From Pedobacter nanyangensis (GTDB lineage: Bacteria > Bacteroidota > Bacteroidia > Sphingobacteriales > Sphingobacteriaceae): a stretch of DNA of 64,000 bases. A program made the position numbers and the translations under genes. Shown here one piece after another: positions 17,117 to 26,148 of the stretch. Location of the stretch: positions 1-64,000 of the forward strand of contig NZ_QMHO01000006.1 in the NCBI RefSeq assembly GCF_003313505.1. The letters run 5' to 3'. Every line of letters starts with the position of its first letter. Position 1 is the stretch's first letter. The notes beneath the pieces were generated by a model that saw only the letters and a list, made by a program, of their open reading frames with translations, was not told where the DNA came from and did not search any database.

Positions 17117-17659
17117 ATGAAAAAATCCATCTTAACGCTTATTTTACTAGCAGTATACAGTGCAGCTTTTGCTCAGAAATCCAATCCAGATACCGAAATA
17201 AAGAAACTAGGTCCTAAACCATTTTTTGTAGTTAATGACAAAAAAGCAACCACAGCTATGATTAAAGACCTACCTTCTGACTCTGTTACCGTAGTCACAT
17301 TATTATATGATACCGCAGCGACCAATAGATATGGCGATGCCGCCAAAGATGGGTTAGTGATGATAGAAACCAGATCTTATGCCAAGAGTAAATTCATCTC
17401 CTATTTTAAAAAAGTTTCTCCTGAATTCGATCAGCTTTATACCTCACAAAAAAATGATCAGAACTTTGTTTACATCCTTAATGATAAAATTCAAAAAGGA
17501 AATTACGAAGGAAACTTATCTACCATAGGAGATAAAGAATTCATTAAACTAGAAATCATATCTGCCGAGCAGCTTAAAACAAACTACAATATCGAGGATA
17601 AGCAATATGGTATTGTTGTACAAGCGATAAAACCAGAGGAGAAAAAAGAGAAACCCTAA
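17117..17659 (+). CDS. Secreted stand-alone TonB-plug-like protein
   Basis: 180 residues from ATG 17117, which opens a good signal peptide (MKKSILTLILLAVYSAAFAQ). A GTG 99 nt upstream would put extra residues before the signal and is rejected. The segment PFFVVNDKKATTAMIKDLPS, then AATNRYGDAAKDGLVMIETR closely imitates the plug-domain core of SusC/TonB receptors (normally a variant of VDG, then ATALYG..G.NGVILITTK), but there is no barrel. Similar plug-like pieces occur in Bacteroidota peptidase-linked proteins. The function is unknown. It converges with the DUF3347 gene without a gap. Confidence 0.7.
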   Translation: MKKSILTLILLAVYSAAFAQKSNPDTEIKKLGPKPFFVVNDKKATTAMIKDLPSDSVTVVTLLYDTAATNRYGDAAKDGLVMIETRSYAKSKFISYFKKVSPEFDQLYTSQKNDQNFVYILNDKIQKGNYEGNLSTIGDKEFIKLEIISAEQLKTNYNIEDKQYGIVVQAIKPEEKKEKP

Positions 17660-18226
17660 TTATTTCTTTAAGGTTTCTTTAACCTCTCCACATTCCAGCA
17701 TACTTTCGCCATAATATGGATTTCTGATTTCCTTTTGGTTGCTTAACCAAGAAGCACCTTTGTCGTTTAAGGCCATAGGGCAATATTCCACGTATACTTC
17801 GCCCGATTGTAAGCCTACCGCTTTTACTTTCGCCAACATTTCATTGCTCAAATCAGCAAACAAGGTTCTTTGTGTTTCGATATTAGTTGCAGCCGTAATT
17901 TTTGCAGCTAAACTAGCCAGCTTAGCCCCATTGCTAATGGCTTTTGCACCAAGTTCAACAGCCATTCCCGCTTCTTTAGCGCCCGCCATATCCGAGTCAA
18001 CCAAAGCTTTGCTCAACAATAAGTACTGCTGATAAACCAGGTTCAACTGTTCATCTTTTAAACTTACTGCATTATTGCTGGGCTTAGCTGCACTTTCCTG
18101 CTTCACCTCTTGTTGAACGCCATGCTGATGTTGGTGTTCGTCTTTCTTCTCCGTAGCGGTGTTGCACGCAGCTAATAATACTGTTCCTGCTAATAAACCT
18201 ACTATTACTTTCATATTTTTAATCAT
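17660..18226 (-). CDS. DUF3347 family periplasmic lipoprotein, copper locus
   Basis: 188 residues. Lipoprotein signal (LLAGTVLLAAC, Cys near residue 21), a His-rich stretch (HQHQHG), then the helical DUF3347 domain (LVYQQYLLLSKALVDSDMAG) and the closing YCPMALNDKGASW, which brings Cys and Met near the C-terminus. DUF3347 proteins accompany Cus-type efflux operons in Bacteroidota and probably bind or hand over copper. Its ATG overlaps the stop of the small gene upstream (ATGA), so it is the last gene of the long cus operon. Confidence 0.85.
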   Translation of the reverse strand: MIKNMKVIVGLLAGTVLLAACNTATEKKDEHQHQHGVQQEVKQESAAKPSNNAVSLKDEQLNLVYQQYLLLSKALVDSDMAGAKEAGMAVELGAKAISNGAKLASLAAKITAATNIETQRTLFADLSNEMLAKVKAVGLQSGEVYVEYCPMALNDKGASWLSNQKEIRNPYYGESMLECGEVKETLKK

Positions 18227-18429
18227 TTTCGTATTTCGTTATTAATCTTTTCCTTTAGCCAATCGTCGTCAACCATTAAACCTTTAATATTTGGCATCCC
18301 AGCGATAGCCCCATAATCCCAACGTTCCCCGTTAAAACCGACCTTGGCTGGTGCGGACAGCAACAATTGGCCAAACCACCAACTTTCCAGCGCCAGACGC
18401 AGTCGGTGGTTTTTGGTTCTTTTTTCCAT
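18223..18429 (-). CDS. Small unknown protein within the cus operon
   Basis: 68 residues, rich in Trp and basic residues (RLALESWWFGQLLLSAPAK, then VDDDWLKEKINNEIRK). No signal peptide and no family recognised. The ATGA overlap with the DUF3347 gene and the 47-nt distance from the adaptor stop argue that it is translated. It has no Cys and only two Met, so it is unlikely to bind copper itself. It might be a decayed remnant whose frame happens to be open. I lean slightly to real. Confidence 0.45.
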   Translation of the reverse strand: MEKRTKNHRLRLALESWWFGQLLLSAPAKVGFNGERWDYGAIAGMPNIKGLMVDDDWLKEKINNEIRK

Positions 18430-18476
18430 AAAAAAGAACTAGGCCACGCCGGCTATTGAGGCGTAATGTGTAAATA

Positions 18477-19712
18477 CTATCCCAAAGGATGTTTCCCTCT
18501 CTTCAACACATACTCACTATACAACAAATATGCTCCGGTAACCACTACCTCTTCTCCAGCACTAAGCCCCGAAGCAATCACTACACTACTTTCATTCGCT
18601 GCTCCAGTAGTTACGGCTTTAGGTTCAAAGCTATCCTTACCGGTTTTGATCCATACATGCTCCCCTTTTCCATCCCTAATCACCGCATCAATAGGTAAAG
18701 TCAACCCTTTTTTCGAGCTTTCTCCATCCAATAATACTTTAACCTGCAAACCAGGCTGCCATTGTCCTTTTACATTGGGAATACTGCCCCTCATTTGAGT
18801 GAGCTGCGTTCCGGCCTGTAACGAAGGATTGATAAAATCGACAGTCATCCATTGCATTTGATCTTCCCATCCGTTTACAATTACTTTAAGTTTTTGGCCC
18901 CTTTTAATCAGCTTTGCTTCATTTGGATAAAGATCAGCCTCTACCCATAATTGCTGGTAGCCTTCCAAACGCATCAGGGGACTACCTTCAGACACATACT
19001 GTCCTTGGGTAACACTCAACTCGGCCACTACCCCACCTTGCGTAGCATAAACGGTTACATAAGGGCTTTTCTGTTTGGTTTTGCTTAAGCTTTGCACCTG
19101 CGCTTCCGTTTGTCCGTACAACAACAACTTTTGCTTGGCCGAGGCTACCAATTGTTGCTCCAATTTGTCGCCTGCAAACTGTTGCTGTTGTGCCAAAGCC
19201 ATTAAGTATTCCTGTTGTAAAGTAGCCAACTGTTCAGAATAAAGCTTAAACAAAGCCTGCCCTTTGGCAATGGCCACCCCAGTTTCCCGCACATAAAGCT
19301 GCTCTATCCTTCCTGCAATACGGGCAGAGATATAATTGCTTTGTTGTGGGTCGACCACCAGTTTTCCATTCAATACGGTTTGGCTATTCACCTGCCCAGC
19401 ATCGCCCAATTTTAACGTACTAATATTGGCCAGCAGTTGCCTCTGGGCATCCACTTTCACACTTTTGTCATTGCTGTTCTTTTCAAATGGCACCAAATCC
19501 ATTCCGCAAATTGGACAGGTGCCCATTTCATGCTTAACGATCTGTGGGTGCATTGGACAAGTAAAAGTTTGGGCTGGCTTCTCGGCCTCTTTAGCACCAC
19601 CTTTTGCATGCGCCTCATGCCCTTGCTCCGTTTCGTTACTGCTGCCTTTACAGCCCAGTAAAACCCACGACATCAATAAGGCTATCAATAAGTTTATGGT
19701 AATTCTCATCAC
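18477..19712 (-). CDS. CusB-type periplasmic adaptor with heavy-metal-binding domain
   Basis: 411-residue lipoprotein (signal ends VLLGC). It carries the N-terminal heavy-metal-binding domain TCPMHPQIVKHEMGTCPICG at about residues 50-70, then the barrel-sandwich/lipoyl halves, an alpha-hairpin rich in Gln and Leu (YLMALAQQQQFAGDKLEQQL) and a C-terminal beta domain ending near GAYLLYSEYVLKRG. It links the RND pump to TolC and, through the CPMHP/CPICGM motif, may pass Cu(I) or Ag(I) into the pump. It starts 4 nt after the stop of another adaptor gene. Confidence 0.9.
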   Translation of the reverse strand: MMRITINLLIALLMSWVLLGCKGSSNETEQGHEAHAKGGAKEAEKPAQTFTCPMHPQIVKHEMGTCPICGMDLVPFEKNSNDKSVKVDAQRQLLANISTLKLGDAGQVNSQTVLNGKLVVDPQQSNYISARIAGRIEQLYVRETGVAIAKGQALFKLYSEQLATLQQEYLMALAQQQQFAGDKLEQQLVASAKQKLLLYGQTEAQVQSLSKTKQKSPYVTVYATQGGVVAELSVTQGQYVSEGSPLMRLEGYQQLWVEADLYPNEAKLIKRGQKLKVIVNGWEDQMQWMTVDFINPSLQAGTQLTQMRGSIPNVKGQWQPGLQVKVLLDGESSKKGLTLPIDAVIRDGKGEHVWIKTGKDSFEPKAVTTGAANESSVVIASGLSAGEEVVVTGAYLLYSEYVLKRGKHPLG

Positions 19713-19716
19713 ACTG

Positions 19717-20904
19717 TTATTTTGATTTCACAAAACTTTCACTATCTACTAAATAAGCGGCATTTTTAGCCAACTGCCAATCGGCCACGTTACTTTTAAC
19801 CTGTACTAGGCCATTCATCCTCACTCCAGTTTGAACATCTTGGGCCACCATTACCGCACCCTCTTTTTTAAACACGATACTTTTGTTGCCCATGGTTAAC
19901 ACTGCCGATTCGGGCAGCCAATAGCTGCGTGGTATCAGTACAGGAATTTTAGCCGTTAATATTTCGCCTGCTTTAAAACCCTGCTCATTAAGGTACACCC
20001 TGGCCAGCGTAAAGTTTTCACCCGCTTTAATGGTAGGTTGTATCATGCCAATAGCAGCCGTTTGAAAGGTACCTGCCCTATCAACCGTTTTAAAGAAAGC
20101 AAGCTTGGTGCCTTTAGATACAAAAGCTGCCAAATCTGGTTTCAACATAAACTCAGCCAATAACTGGTTGCTTTTATAAATGGTGAACAAAGCTTCGCCA
20201 GCACTTACATATTGGCCTTCTCTTAGCAATACAGCGGTACTTTCAACCTTTGCTGGTGCAGGTGCTGTACTAGGGCTACCACCGCCACCGCTCATTCCCG
20301 ACATGCCATCGCCCCCACTACCACCGCTGGCAGCCATTGAGCTACTTGGTGCTGCAGGTCCTGCACTTGCTGCCGATTTTTCTAGGATAAAACCATCGGC
20401 AGGACTATAGACCGGAATACGATAATTGACCTTTTTGCTGCGTAACACCCCTTGAATACTTTGAGCACTCATTCCCAGTAACATCAGGCGTTGTTTTGCC
20501 CGCTCTAAAAGTTGTTGGTCGCCATCGCTTTGCGAAAGATAAATCAACTCTTGTTGTGCCGCTGCTAAATCTGGTGCATAAATCTCAAAAAGCAGTTGTC
20601 CTTTTCTAACAGGTTGGTAATTGTATTTGATCCACAATTTTTCCAAACGACCTGCAATTCTGCTGGCTACACTGGTTTCGCTGCGTAAATCATAATTTAC
20701 AATCCCTTGCGCTTCTGCCATTAAAATTTTGGTTTCGTGGCTTGCCTTTATCAAAGTTGTTTTGCCTACCACTAATTCATTGGAAGGTTTTACCAAAGCC
20801 TTTAAAGCACTATCAACCGTAATTTTCCCCACATCATGATGTTGCTTTTCGGGCTTACTTTTACAGGAAGTGATGAATAGCGTTACGATCAATAACAACG
20901 TCAT
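19717..20904 (-). CDS. Second RND periplasmic adaptor (CusB/HlyD-like lipoprotein)
   Basis: 395 residues from the preferred ATG 20904 (MTLLLIVTLFITSC, lipobox Cys). The frame stays open another 85 codons upstream, but that stretch translates the palindromic repeat at about 20945-21060 and should not be counted as protein. The adaptor core shows GIVNYDLRSETSVASRIAGR, the hairpin AAQQELIYLSQSDGDQQLLE and a Gly/Ser-rich loop (GGSGGDGMSGMSGGGG) with three Met. Unlike the neighbour it lacks the CPMHP domain. Two adaptors per pump is usual in Bacteroidota cus loci. Confidence 0.85.
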   Translation of the reverse strand: MTLLLIVTLFITSCKSKPEKQHHDVGKITVDSALKALVKPSNELVVGKTTLIKASHETKILMAEAQGIVNYDLRSETSVASRIAGRLEKLWIKYNYQPVRKGQLLFEIYAPDLAAAQQELIYLSQSDGDQQLLERAKQRLMLLGMSAQSIQGVLRSKKVNYRIPVYSPADGFILEKSAASAGPAAPSSSMAASGGSGGDGMSGMSGGGGSPSTAPAPAKVESTAVLLREGQYVSAGEALFTIYKSNQLLAEFMLKPDLAAFVSKGTKLAFFKTVDRAGTFQTAAIGMIQPTIKAGENFTLARVYLNEQGFKAGEILTAKIPVLIPRSYWLPESAVLTMGNKSIVFKKEGAVMVAQDVQTGVRMNGLVQVKSNVADWQLAKNAAYLVDSESFVKSK

Positions 20905-20939
20905 TATTTTAGCACCAACTTTCGTCATTCCGAGAATAT

Positions 20940-21065
20940 TATTGAAATGACGGGAGGTTTTAAATTCCTCCCCCTGCCCCCTCAAAGAGGGGGATATCGT
21001 CCTCACTATTGGCATCAAGTATCTCCCTTTGGAGGGAGAATTAAAGAGGGAGGTATCTCCATCCC
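20940..21065. repeat. Palindromic repeat, CCTCCCCCTGCCCCCT family, copy 1
   Basis: Two hairpins: CCCCCTCAAAGAGGGGG and CTCCCTTTGGAGGGAG, framed by TTAAATTCCTCC and AATTAAAGAGGGAGG. The same order recurs at about 22600-22705 and partly at 22386-22530. It separates the TolC and adaptor genes inside the operon and creates false N-terminal extensions. Confidence 0.85.
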
Positions 21066-21127
21066 GAAAAGCTTCTCTACCGAAAATTCGGGACTTAACG
21101 CTAGCCGAAATGACACCAGTTAGTAGA

Positions 21128-22366
21128 CTACTTATATAATTCCTTTTCATAATCCGCAATCATTAGGTAAAGTTTCAATTTCTCATCTAGCACATTGCTC
21201 TGCATCATGTTAAGGGCTTCCCAAGCCGCAATTACCTCAGGAAGTTCCATTTTATTTTCACGATACGAAAGCACGCTTACATCTAAGGTTTTCTGTAGGG
21301 TTGGAATAATCTTTTTCTCCATGGCAGTTATTTGTTGTTGCATGGTTTTAATTTGATATTGCATACCGTAAAGCATGCCCTGGGTTTCCTGCAACATGGC
21401 CGCTTTTTCCATTTGCATGGCTTCTACTTCAAATTGCATTCCTTTCACTTCCGATTTGTACATCTTCGAGGACCAAGGAGCAATAGGAATGCTCACCATC
21501 CCCATCACGCTAAAAGCTTTGGGCATTCCCGAACCTAAAGGCGACATATGATCAAAACGAAGCCTAAAATCGGGCTTACTCTGTTTTTTCATCGAAGCAA
21601 TATTGAGCTGCATCGATTGGATATTATAATCCATCTTTTTAATATCCTTTCTAGCCATGGCCAAACTTGCCGTATCTAAATTCGAAGCGGCTACAAATTG
21701 CGGTTGGTAAGTACTGTCAATGGCAAAATCTGTATTTCCAGGCCTGTTCATCAGGCTATTTAGCCAAGCCTTCGCCTTGCCAATTTCTCCCAATTGCATG
21801 CGTTTCATGTTTTCCGTTTCTTCCAGTTTTGCGGTAGTTTGGTACACGCTGCCCAATTTCGATTGGTTGAAGGGATACCTGATCTCCTCAATCTTTTTCA
21901 TGGTTTGCATAATTTGGGTGCTTTTATCCAATACCATTATTTTTTGCTGGGCCACCAACCAAGCGTAATACAATTTTTTGGCTTGTGCCTTAAAATCATT
22001 TAGCGTAACGTCTCTAGTAGCACGCTCCACGTTGGCTTTCGACTCTATATATTTCTTTTGCGCATTTAACTTGGCGTAGTTGGGAATGTCTTGTTCCAAC
22101 TGCAACATGATCGACCCCTTGTCTCTACCGTCCATCACCATTTGACCGGGATAAGGGGTCATAAACGTACCTACCCCAACCATGGGCGCCATCCAAGCCG
22201 TAGCTGCTTTGGCATTGTACTGATAAGCTTCTGCTTTTAACCCATACGATTTTAACAATAGGTTATTCGCATCGATGCGTTGTAAAATACTATCCAAAGG
22301 GAGTACTGGCGCTTTTTGGGCTTGCGCAAATGCTGGAAACAATGACAACAAGGCTATTAATATCAT
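21128..22366 (-). CDS. TolC-family outer-membrane efflux protein (CusC-like)
   Basis: 412 residues from ATG 22366, which begins the signal peptide MILIALLSLFPAFAQAQ. The longer open frame upstream to 22837 consists of translated repeat DNA and is excluded. Long amphipathic coiled-coil helices rich in Met, Gln and Lys (MKKIEEIRYPFNQSKLGSVY, MQYQIKTMQQQITAMEKKII) and the OEP repeat pattern are typical. Met is unusually frequent (runs such as FEVEAMQMEKAAMLQETQGM), fitting a Cu/Ag exporter. It provides the outer-membrane tunnel for the CusA pump. The repeat-filled gap upstream might weaken expression. Confidence 0.88.
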   Translation of the reverse strand: MILIALLSLFPAFAQAQKAPVLPLDSILQRIDANNLLLKSYGLKAEAYQYNAKAATAWMAPMVGVGTFMTPYPGQMVMDGRDKGSIMLQLEQDIPNYAKLNAQKKYIESKANVERATRDVTLNDFKAQAKKLYYAWLVAQQKIMVLDKSTQIMQTMKKIEEIRYPFNQSKLGSVYQTTAKLEETENMKRMQLGEIGKAKAWLNSLMNRPGNTDFAIDSTYQPQFVAASNLDTASLAMARKDIKKMDYNIQSMQLNIASMKKQSKPDFRLRFDHMSPLGSGMPKAFSVMGMVSIPIAPWSSKMYKSEVKGMQFEVEAMQMEKAAMLQETQGMLYGMQYQIKTMQQQITAMEKKIIPTLQKTLDVSVLSYRENKMELPEVIAAWEALNMMQSNVLDEKLKLYLMIADYEKELYK

Positions 22367-22379
22367 TCCTACAGCGTGG

Positions 22380-22760
22380 AAAGTATTAAATTCCTCCCCC
22401 TGCACTAAACGCTCCTCACGCGTCATTTCGAGTGTAGCTGAAAAATCTTTGGATAATGAAAATTCCTCCCCCTGCCCCCTCAAAGAGGGGGATATAGCTG
22501 TTGCTATTGGCACCTGGCATCCCCCTTCGGAGCTTTTTCCTTTGCCTTGTACTAAATGCTGATGACCCGTCATTCCGAGCGTAGCCGAGGAATCTTTAGA
22601 TATTGAAAATTCCTCCCCCTGCCCCCTCAAAGAGGGGGATATAGGTGTAGCTATTTGCGCTTGGTGTCTCCCTTTGGAGGGAGAATTAAAGAGGGAGGAT
22701 ATTTCCCCCATTCGAACGACGATCCAGTCGAAATGATGGAAAATATTCACATCGTTCCTC
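22380..22760. repeat. Cluster of palindromic repeats between cusA and tolC genes
   Basis: The 436-bp gap holds a partial and a full copy of the CCTCCCCCTGCCCCCT element (about 22386-22530 and 22600-22705), plus two pieces of the CGTCATTTCGAG/CGTCATTCCGAGCGTAGC type (22420 and 22569). No gene is supported. Open frames across it are artefacts of the repeats. Confidence 0.85.
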
Positions 22761-22802
22761 TCTCCCTCTAAGGAAGAGATCCCCAACAAGGAGCCTATTT
22801 TT

Positions 22803-24740
22803 TTAATGATGTACATCGTGCACCTCCAATTTTCCAAATTTTCTCAATTCATATTCTTTCGACATCAAAAAGATGAGCGGGGTAACCAACAAAATGTGGG
22901 TTGATGAAGTCAAAACGCCGCCAATCATGGGCAATACAATCGGGCGCATCACATCAACGCCTACACCAGTAGCCCATAACACCGGCACCAAACCAAATAA
23001 CGACACACAAACGGTCATCAACTTTGGTCTGAGCCTTTTGGCTGCACCGTGAATTACGTATTCCCTCAAATCTTCTTTGGTTATCGTTTCTCTGGAATTC
23101 CCTTTCAGCTTAATCAACTGCTGCATGGCATCGTTCAGGTAAATCACCATGACAATACCCGTTTCTACGGCAATACCGAACAAGGCAATAAAACCTACGG
23201 CTACCCCTACCGAAAGGTTCACGCCCCAGAAATAAATCATGTAGGCACCTCCAATGAGGGCAAATGGCACGGTAATCAAACTTAAAAATGCTTCCCTAAT
23301 GGAATTGAATGCAAAGTATAACGAGAAGAAGATAATCAAGAGTACCACTGGAGCAATCCACATCAAGGTTTGCTGGCCCCTAATTAGGTTTTCATACTGT
23401 CCGCTCCATTCCAAGAAATAACCTTCTGGCAAAATCCCGTCCTTTTTATTCAATTGCTCCATCGCATCTTTCACGGTACTTCCCAAATCCCTATCCCTTA
23501 CGTTAAACATTACCGCTCCACGTAAAATGGCATTATCCGAGCTGATCATTGGTGGCCCATCTTCAAATTTTACATTGGCGACTGCTGAAAGTGGGATTTC
23601 ACCAAAGCTAGGCGACTGCAATGGAATACGCTCAATTTGTGCTACGCTGTTTCGATAAGCCTGCGCCAAACGCACACTGATCGAAAAACGCTGTCTACCT
23701 TCAATGGTATTGCCAATGCTCGCGCCACCTAAAGCTGTCTCCACCACTTGGTTCACATCATCAACGTTTAAGCCGTAGCGGGCCAATTCTTCCCTTTTAA
23801 TATCAATGGCCAAGTATTTACCACCAGTAATAGGTTCCACAAATAAATCGCTTACCCCAGGTGTACCTTCCAAAGCGGCCTTTACTTTTTCCGATACCGC
23901 GGCAATGGTATCTAAGTTTTGTCCAAATACTTTAATACCCACATCGGTACGGATCCCCGTAGCCAACATATTGATACGGTTAATGATAGGCTGTGTCCAT
24001 CCGTTCACCACACCAGGAATTTGTAATTTGGCATCCAGCTCATTCACAATATCCTTTTTGGTCATCCCTTCTCGCCATTCGCTTTTGGGTTTTAGCGTAA
24101 TAATGGTTTCAATCATGCTAATGGGCGAGTTATCGGTAGCTGTACTTGCCCTACCCGCTTTGCCCAACACTTTATCTACCTCAGGTACCGATTTGATGAT
24201 TTTATCCTGTACTTGTAAAATACGCTTCGCCTCTGCATTGGAAACATCAGGTAAGGTTACGGGCATAAACAAAATGCTTTGCTCGTCTAAAGGTGGAATA
24301 AACTCAGTACCCAGCCTAGCCAATAAGGGAATGGTGATCAACAAAGCCAAAAGATTAATCCCTATGGTAGTTTTACGCCATTTCAATACCTTCCTGATAA
24401 TAGGCTCATAAATGCGCTCCAAAAAGCGGTTCACTGGATTGGCACTGTCAGGCTTAAATTTCCCTTTCATAAAGAAAGAAATCAGCACTGGCGCTAAGGT
24501 AATCACCAATAAGGCATCCACAATCATGATGAATGTTTTGGTATAGGCCAAGGGGTGGAACAATTTACCTTCCTGCCCTGTAAGCATAAATACAGGTAAA
24601 AATGAGGTGATGATGATCACTGTGGCAAAAAACACCCCTCTCGAGACCTGCTTGCTTGATTTGGAGATGATTTCTATGCGTTCTTCTTCGCTAATCCACT
24701 GTGGACTTTTGCGAAATAAATTTCTTAACCAGTTTTTCAT
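22803..24740 (-). CDS. cusA: CusA-type RND pump, C-terminal half (split gene)
   Basis: 645 residues that correspond to the second part of a Cus/Czc-type RND permease. They run from the cytoplasmic loop before TM5 (RGVFFATVIIITSFLPVFML), through TM6-TM7, the second periplasmic loop and TM8-TM12 (ending near VLTSSTHILLVTPLIFLMSK). Met residues sit in INRINMLATGI and GPPMISS, positions that by motif resemble the Cu-site Met of E. coli CusA (inference). Its ATG overlaps the TGA of the N-terminal half (ATGA). The half cannot pump alone because the proton-relay Asp in TM4 is in the partner gene. Confidence 0.88.
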   Translation of the reverse strand: MKNWLRNLFRKSPQWISEEERIEIISKSSKQVSRGVFFATVIIITSFLPVFMLTGQEGKLFHPLAYTKTFIMIVDALLVITLAPVLISFFMKGKFKPDSANPVNRFLERIYEPIIRKVLKWRKTTIGINLLALLITIPLLARLGTEFIPPLDEQSILFMPVTLPDVSNAEAKRILQVQDKIIKSVPEVDKVLGKAGRASTATDNSPISMIETIITLKPKSEWREGMTKKDIVNELDAKLQIPGVVNGWTQPIINRINMLATGIRTDVGIKVFGQNLDTIAAVSEKVKAALEGTPGVSDLFVEPITGGKYLAIDIKREELARYGLNVDDVNQVVETALGGASIGNTIEGRQRFSISVRLAQAYRNSVAQIERIPLQSPSFGEIPLSAVANVKFEDGPPMISSDNAILRGAVMFNVRDRDLGSTVKDAMEQLNKKDGILPEGYFLEWSGQYENLIRGQQTLMWIAPVVLLIIFFSLYFAFNSIREAFLSLITVPFALIGGAYMIYFWGVNLSVGVAVGFIALFGIAVETGIVMVIYLNDAMQQLIKLKGNSRETITKEDLREYVIHGAAKRLRPKLMTVCVSLFGLVPVLWATGVGVDVMRPIVLPMIGGVLTSSTHILLVTPLIFLMSKEYELRKFGKLEVHDVHH

Positions 24741-26032
24741 GATGTAGTGTTATTTTGATCGGCCTGCCACTGCGCATAACGCTCAGACAGGTGCTTGTAA
24801 GCATTTTCACTCATGATAATTCCATTGTCGACAATGACCCCAATGGCTAAGGCAATTCCTGTAAGCGACATGATGTTGGATGAAATACCGAAGGCATTCA
24901 ATAAAATAAAGCTTGCCGCAATGGTAATTGGAATTTGGATAATGATACTTACGGCACTACGCCAGTGGAATAAAAAGATAATAACCACCAGGGAAACCAC
25001 AATCATCTCCTCTATTAAGGTATGTTTAATGGAGTCTATCGATTCTTTAATCAACTCTCCACGGTCATAAACAATGTCGAATTTCACGCCTTTAGGTAAG
25101 CCTTTGGCTACTTCGGCCATTTTTGCTTTTACCTTATCAATCACCTCGGCGGCGTTTTCGCCATAGCGCATCACTACAATGCCGCCTACCCTTTCGCCTT
25201 CGCCATCCTGATCAAAAATACCCAAACGGGTTTCGCCAGTCATTTGTACCGTTCCAATATCCGAAACCCTAATAGGCGTACCATTTTGGTTTTTAATAGG
25301 AATATTGGCTATTTCCTCTACTGATTTTAAATAGCCCGAAGTTTTAATGATATATCCAATATCACTCATTTCAAACTTACGGCCACCCGCTTCGTTGTTG
25401 TTGCTTCGCACCGCAGCAATTACCTGTGGTACCGTAAGTTTGTAATATAGCAGCTTATTAGGATCTAAAGCAATTTGATATTGTTTTTGGAAGCCGCCAA
25501 AAGAGGCAATTTCACTTACGCCCTGTACATTTTGCAGGGCAAACTTCACGTACCAATCCTGTATGGCCCGTTGCTCGCCCAAATCAACTTCAGGTGCGTC
25601 TAAGGTGTACCACAGCACGTGCCCTACTCCCGTGCCATCAGGCCCTAATTGTGGCGTAGCCCCTTCGGGCAATGCTTTGGAAATGGTACTGATACGCTCC
25701 ATTACCCTTTCCCTCGCCCAATATACATCTACGTCATCCTCAAAAATCACATAGATAAAGCTCATGCCAAACATGGACGAACCACGCACATATTTGATTT
25801 TTGGAATACCCTGTAGGTTGGTGACCAAAGGATAGGTAATCTGATCTTCGATCAATTGTGGTGAGCGCCCCATCCATTCGGTGAAAACAATTACTTGGTT
25901 TTCCGACAAGTCTGGAATAGCATCTATCGGATTTTTCTTTACCGCAAAAATGCCCCAAACAAATACACCAATGGCCAATACCAGTACAATAAAGCGGTTA
26001 TGTATCGACCATTCTATAATTTTATGTACCAT
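24737..26032 (-). CDS. cusA: CusA-type RND pump, N-terminal half (split gene)
   Basis: 431 residues matching the first part of a heavy-metal RND pump: TM1 (about 14-31), the first periplasmic loop (ENQVIVFTEWMGRSPQLIED, WYTLDAPEVDLGEQRAIQDW) and TM2-TM4. It ends just after TM4, whose proton-relay Asp is present (AIGVIVDNGIIMSENAYKHL). The frame stops with TGA in the cytoplasmic TM4-TM5 loop. Both halves add to 1076 residues, close to a normal CusA, so nothing large is missing. The pump could work as two chains because the break falls in a cytosolic loop. A recent frameshift or nonsense change is the alternative. Confidence 0.88.
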   Translation of the reverse strand: MVHKIIEWSIHNRFIVLVLAIGVFVWGIFAVKKNPIDAIPDLSENQVIVFTEWMGRSPQLIEDQITYPLVTNLQGIPKIKYVRGSSMFGMSFIYVIFEDDVDVYWARERVMERISTISKALPEGATPQLGPDGTGVGHVLWYTLDAPEVDLGEQRAIQDWYVKFALQNVQGVSEIASFGGFQKQYQIALDPNKLLYYKLTVPQVIAAVRSNNNEAGGRKFEMSDIGYIIKTSGYLKSVEEIANIPIKNQNGTPIRVSDIGTVQMTGETRLGIFDQDGEGERVGGIVVMRYGENAAEVIDKVKAKMAEVAKGLPKGVKFDIVYDRGELIKESIDSIKHTLIEEMIVVSLVVIIFLFHWRSAVSIIIQIPITIAASFILLNAFGISSNIMSLTGIALAIGVIVDNGIIMSENAYKHLSERYAQWQADQNNTTS

Positions 26033-26063
26033 TTTAAAATACCCTTTTTCTTTTTTTACAAGA

Positions 26064-26141
26064 CGTCATTTCGACTGGAGCGCAGCGAAACGGAGAAATC
26101 TTTCGAATAGGTTTTCTCTACAACGCTACAGTCGAAATGAC
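26064..26141. repeat. Palindromic CGTCATTTCGACTG element
   Basis: Ends CGTCATTTCGACTG and CAGTCGAAATGAC are complementary, with an inner GAGAAATCTTTCG stretch. It lies between the HMA gene and the first cusA half, again inside the operon. Confidence 0.8.
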
Positions 26142-26148
26142 TAAAAAC

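Noticed and set aside
20905..21159. N-terminal extension of the second adaptor
   Set aside because: It translates the CCTCCCCCT repeat, and an adequate ATG with a lipobox lies at 20904.
22367..22837. N-terminal extension of the TolC-family protein
   Set aside because: It is repeat DNA; the true signal peptide begins at 22366.
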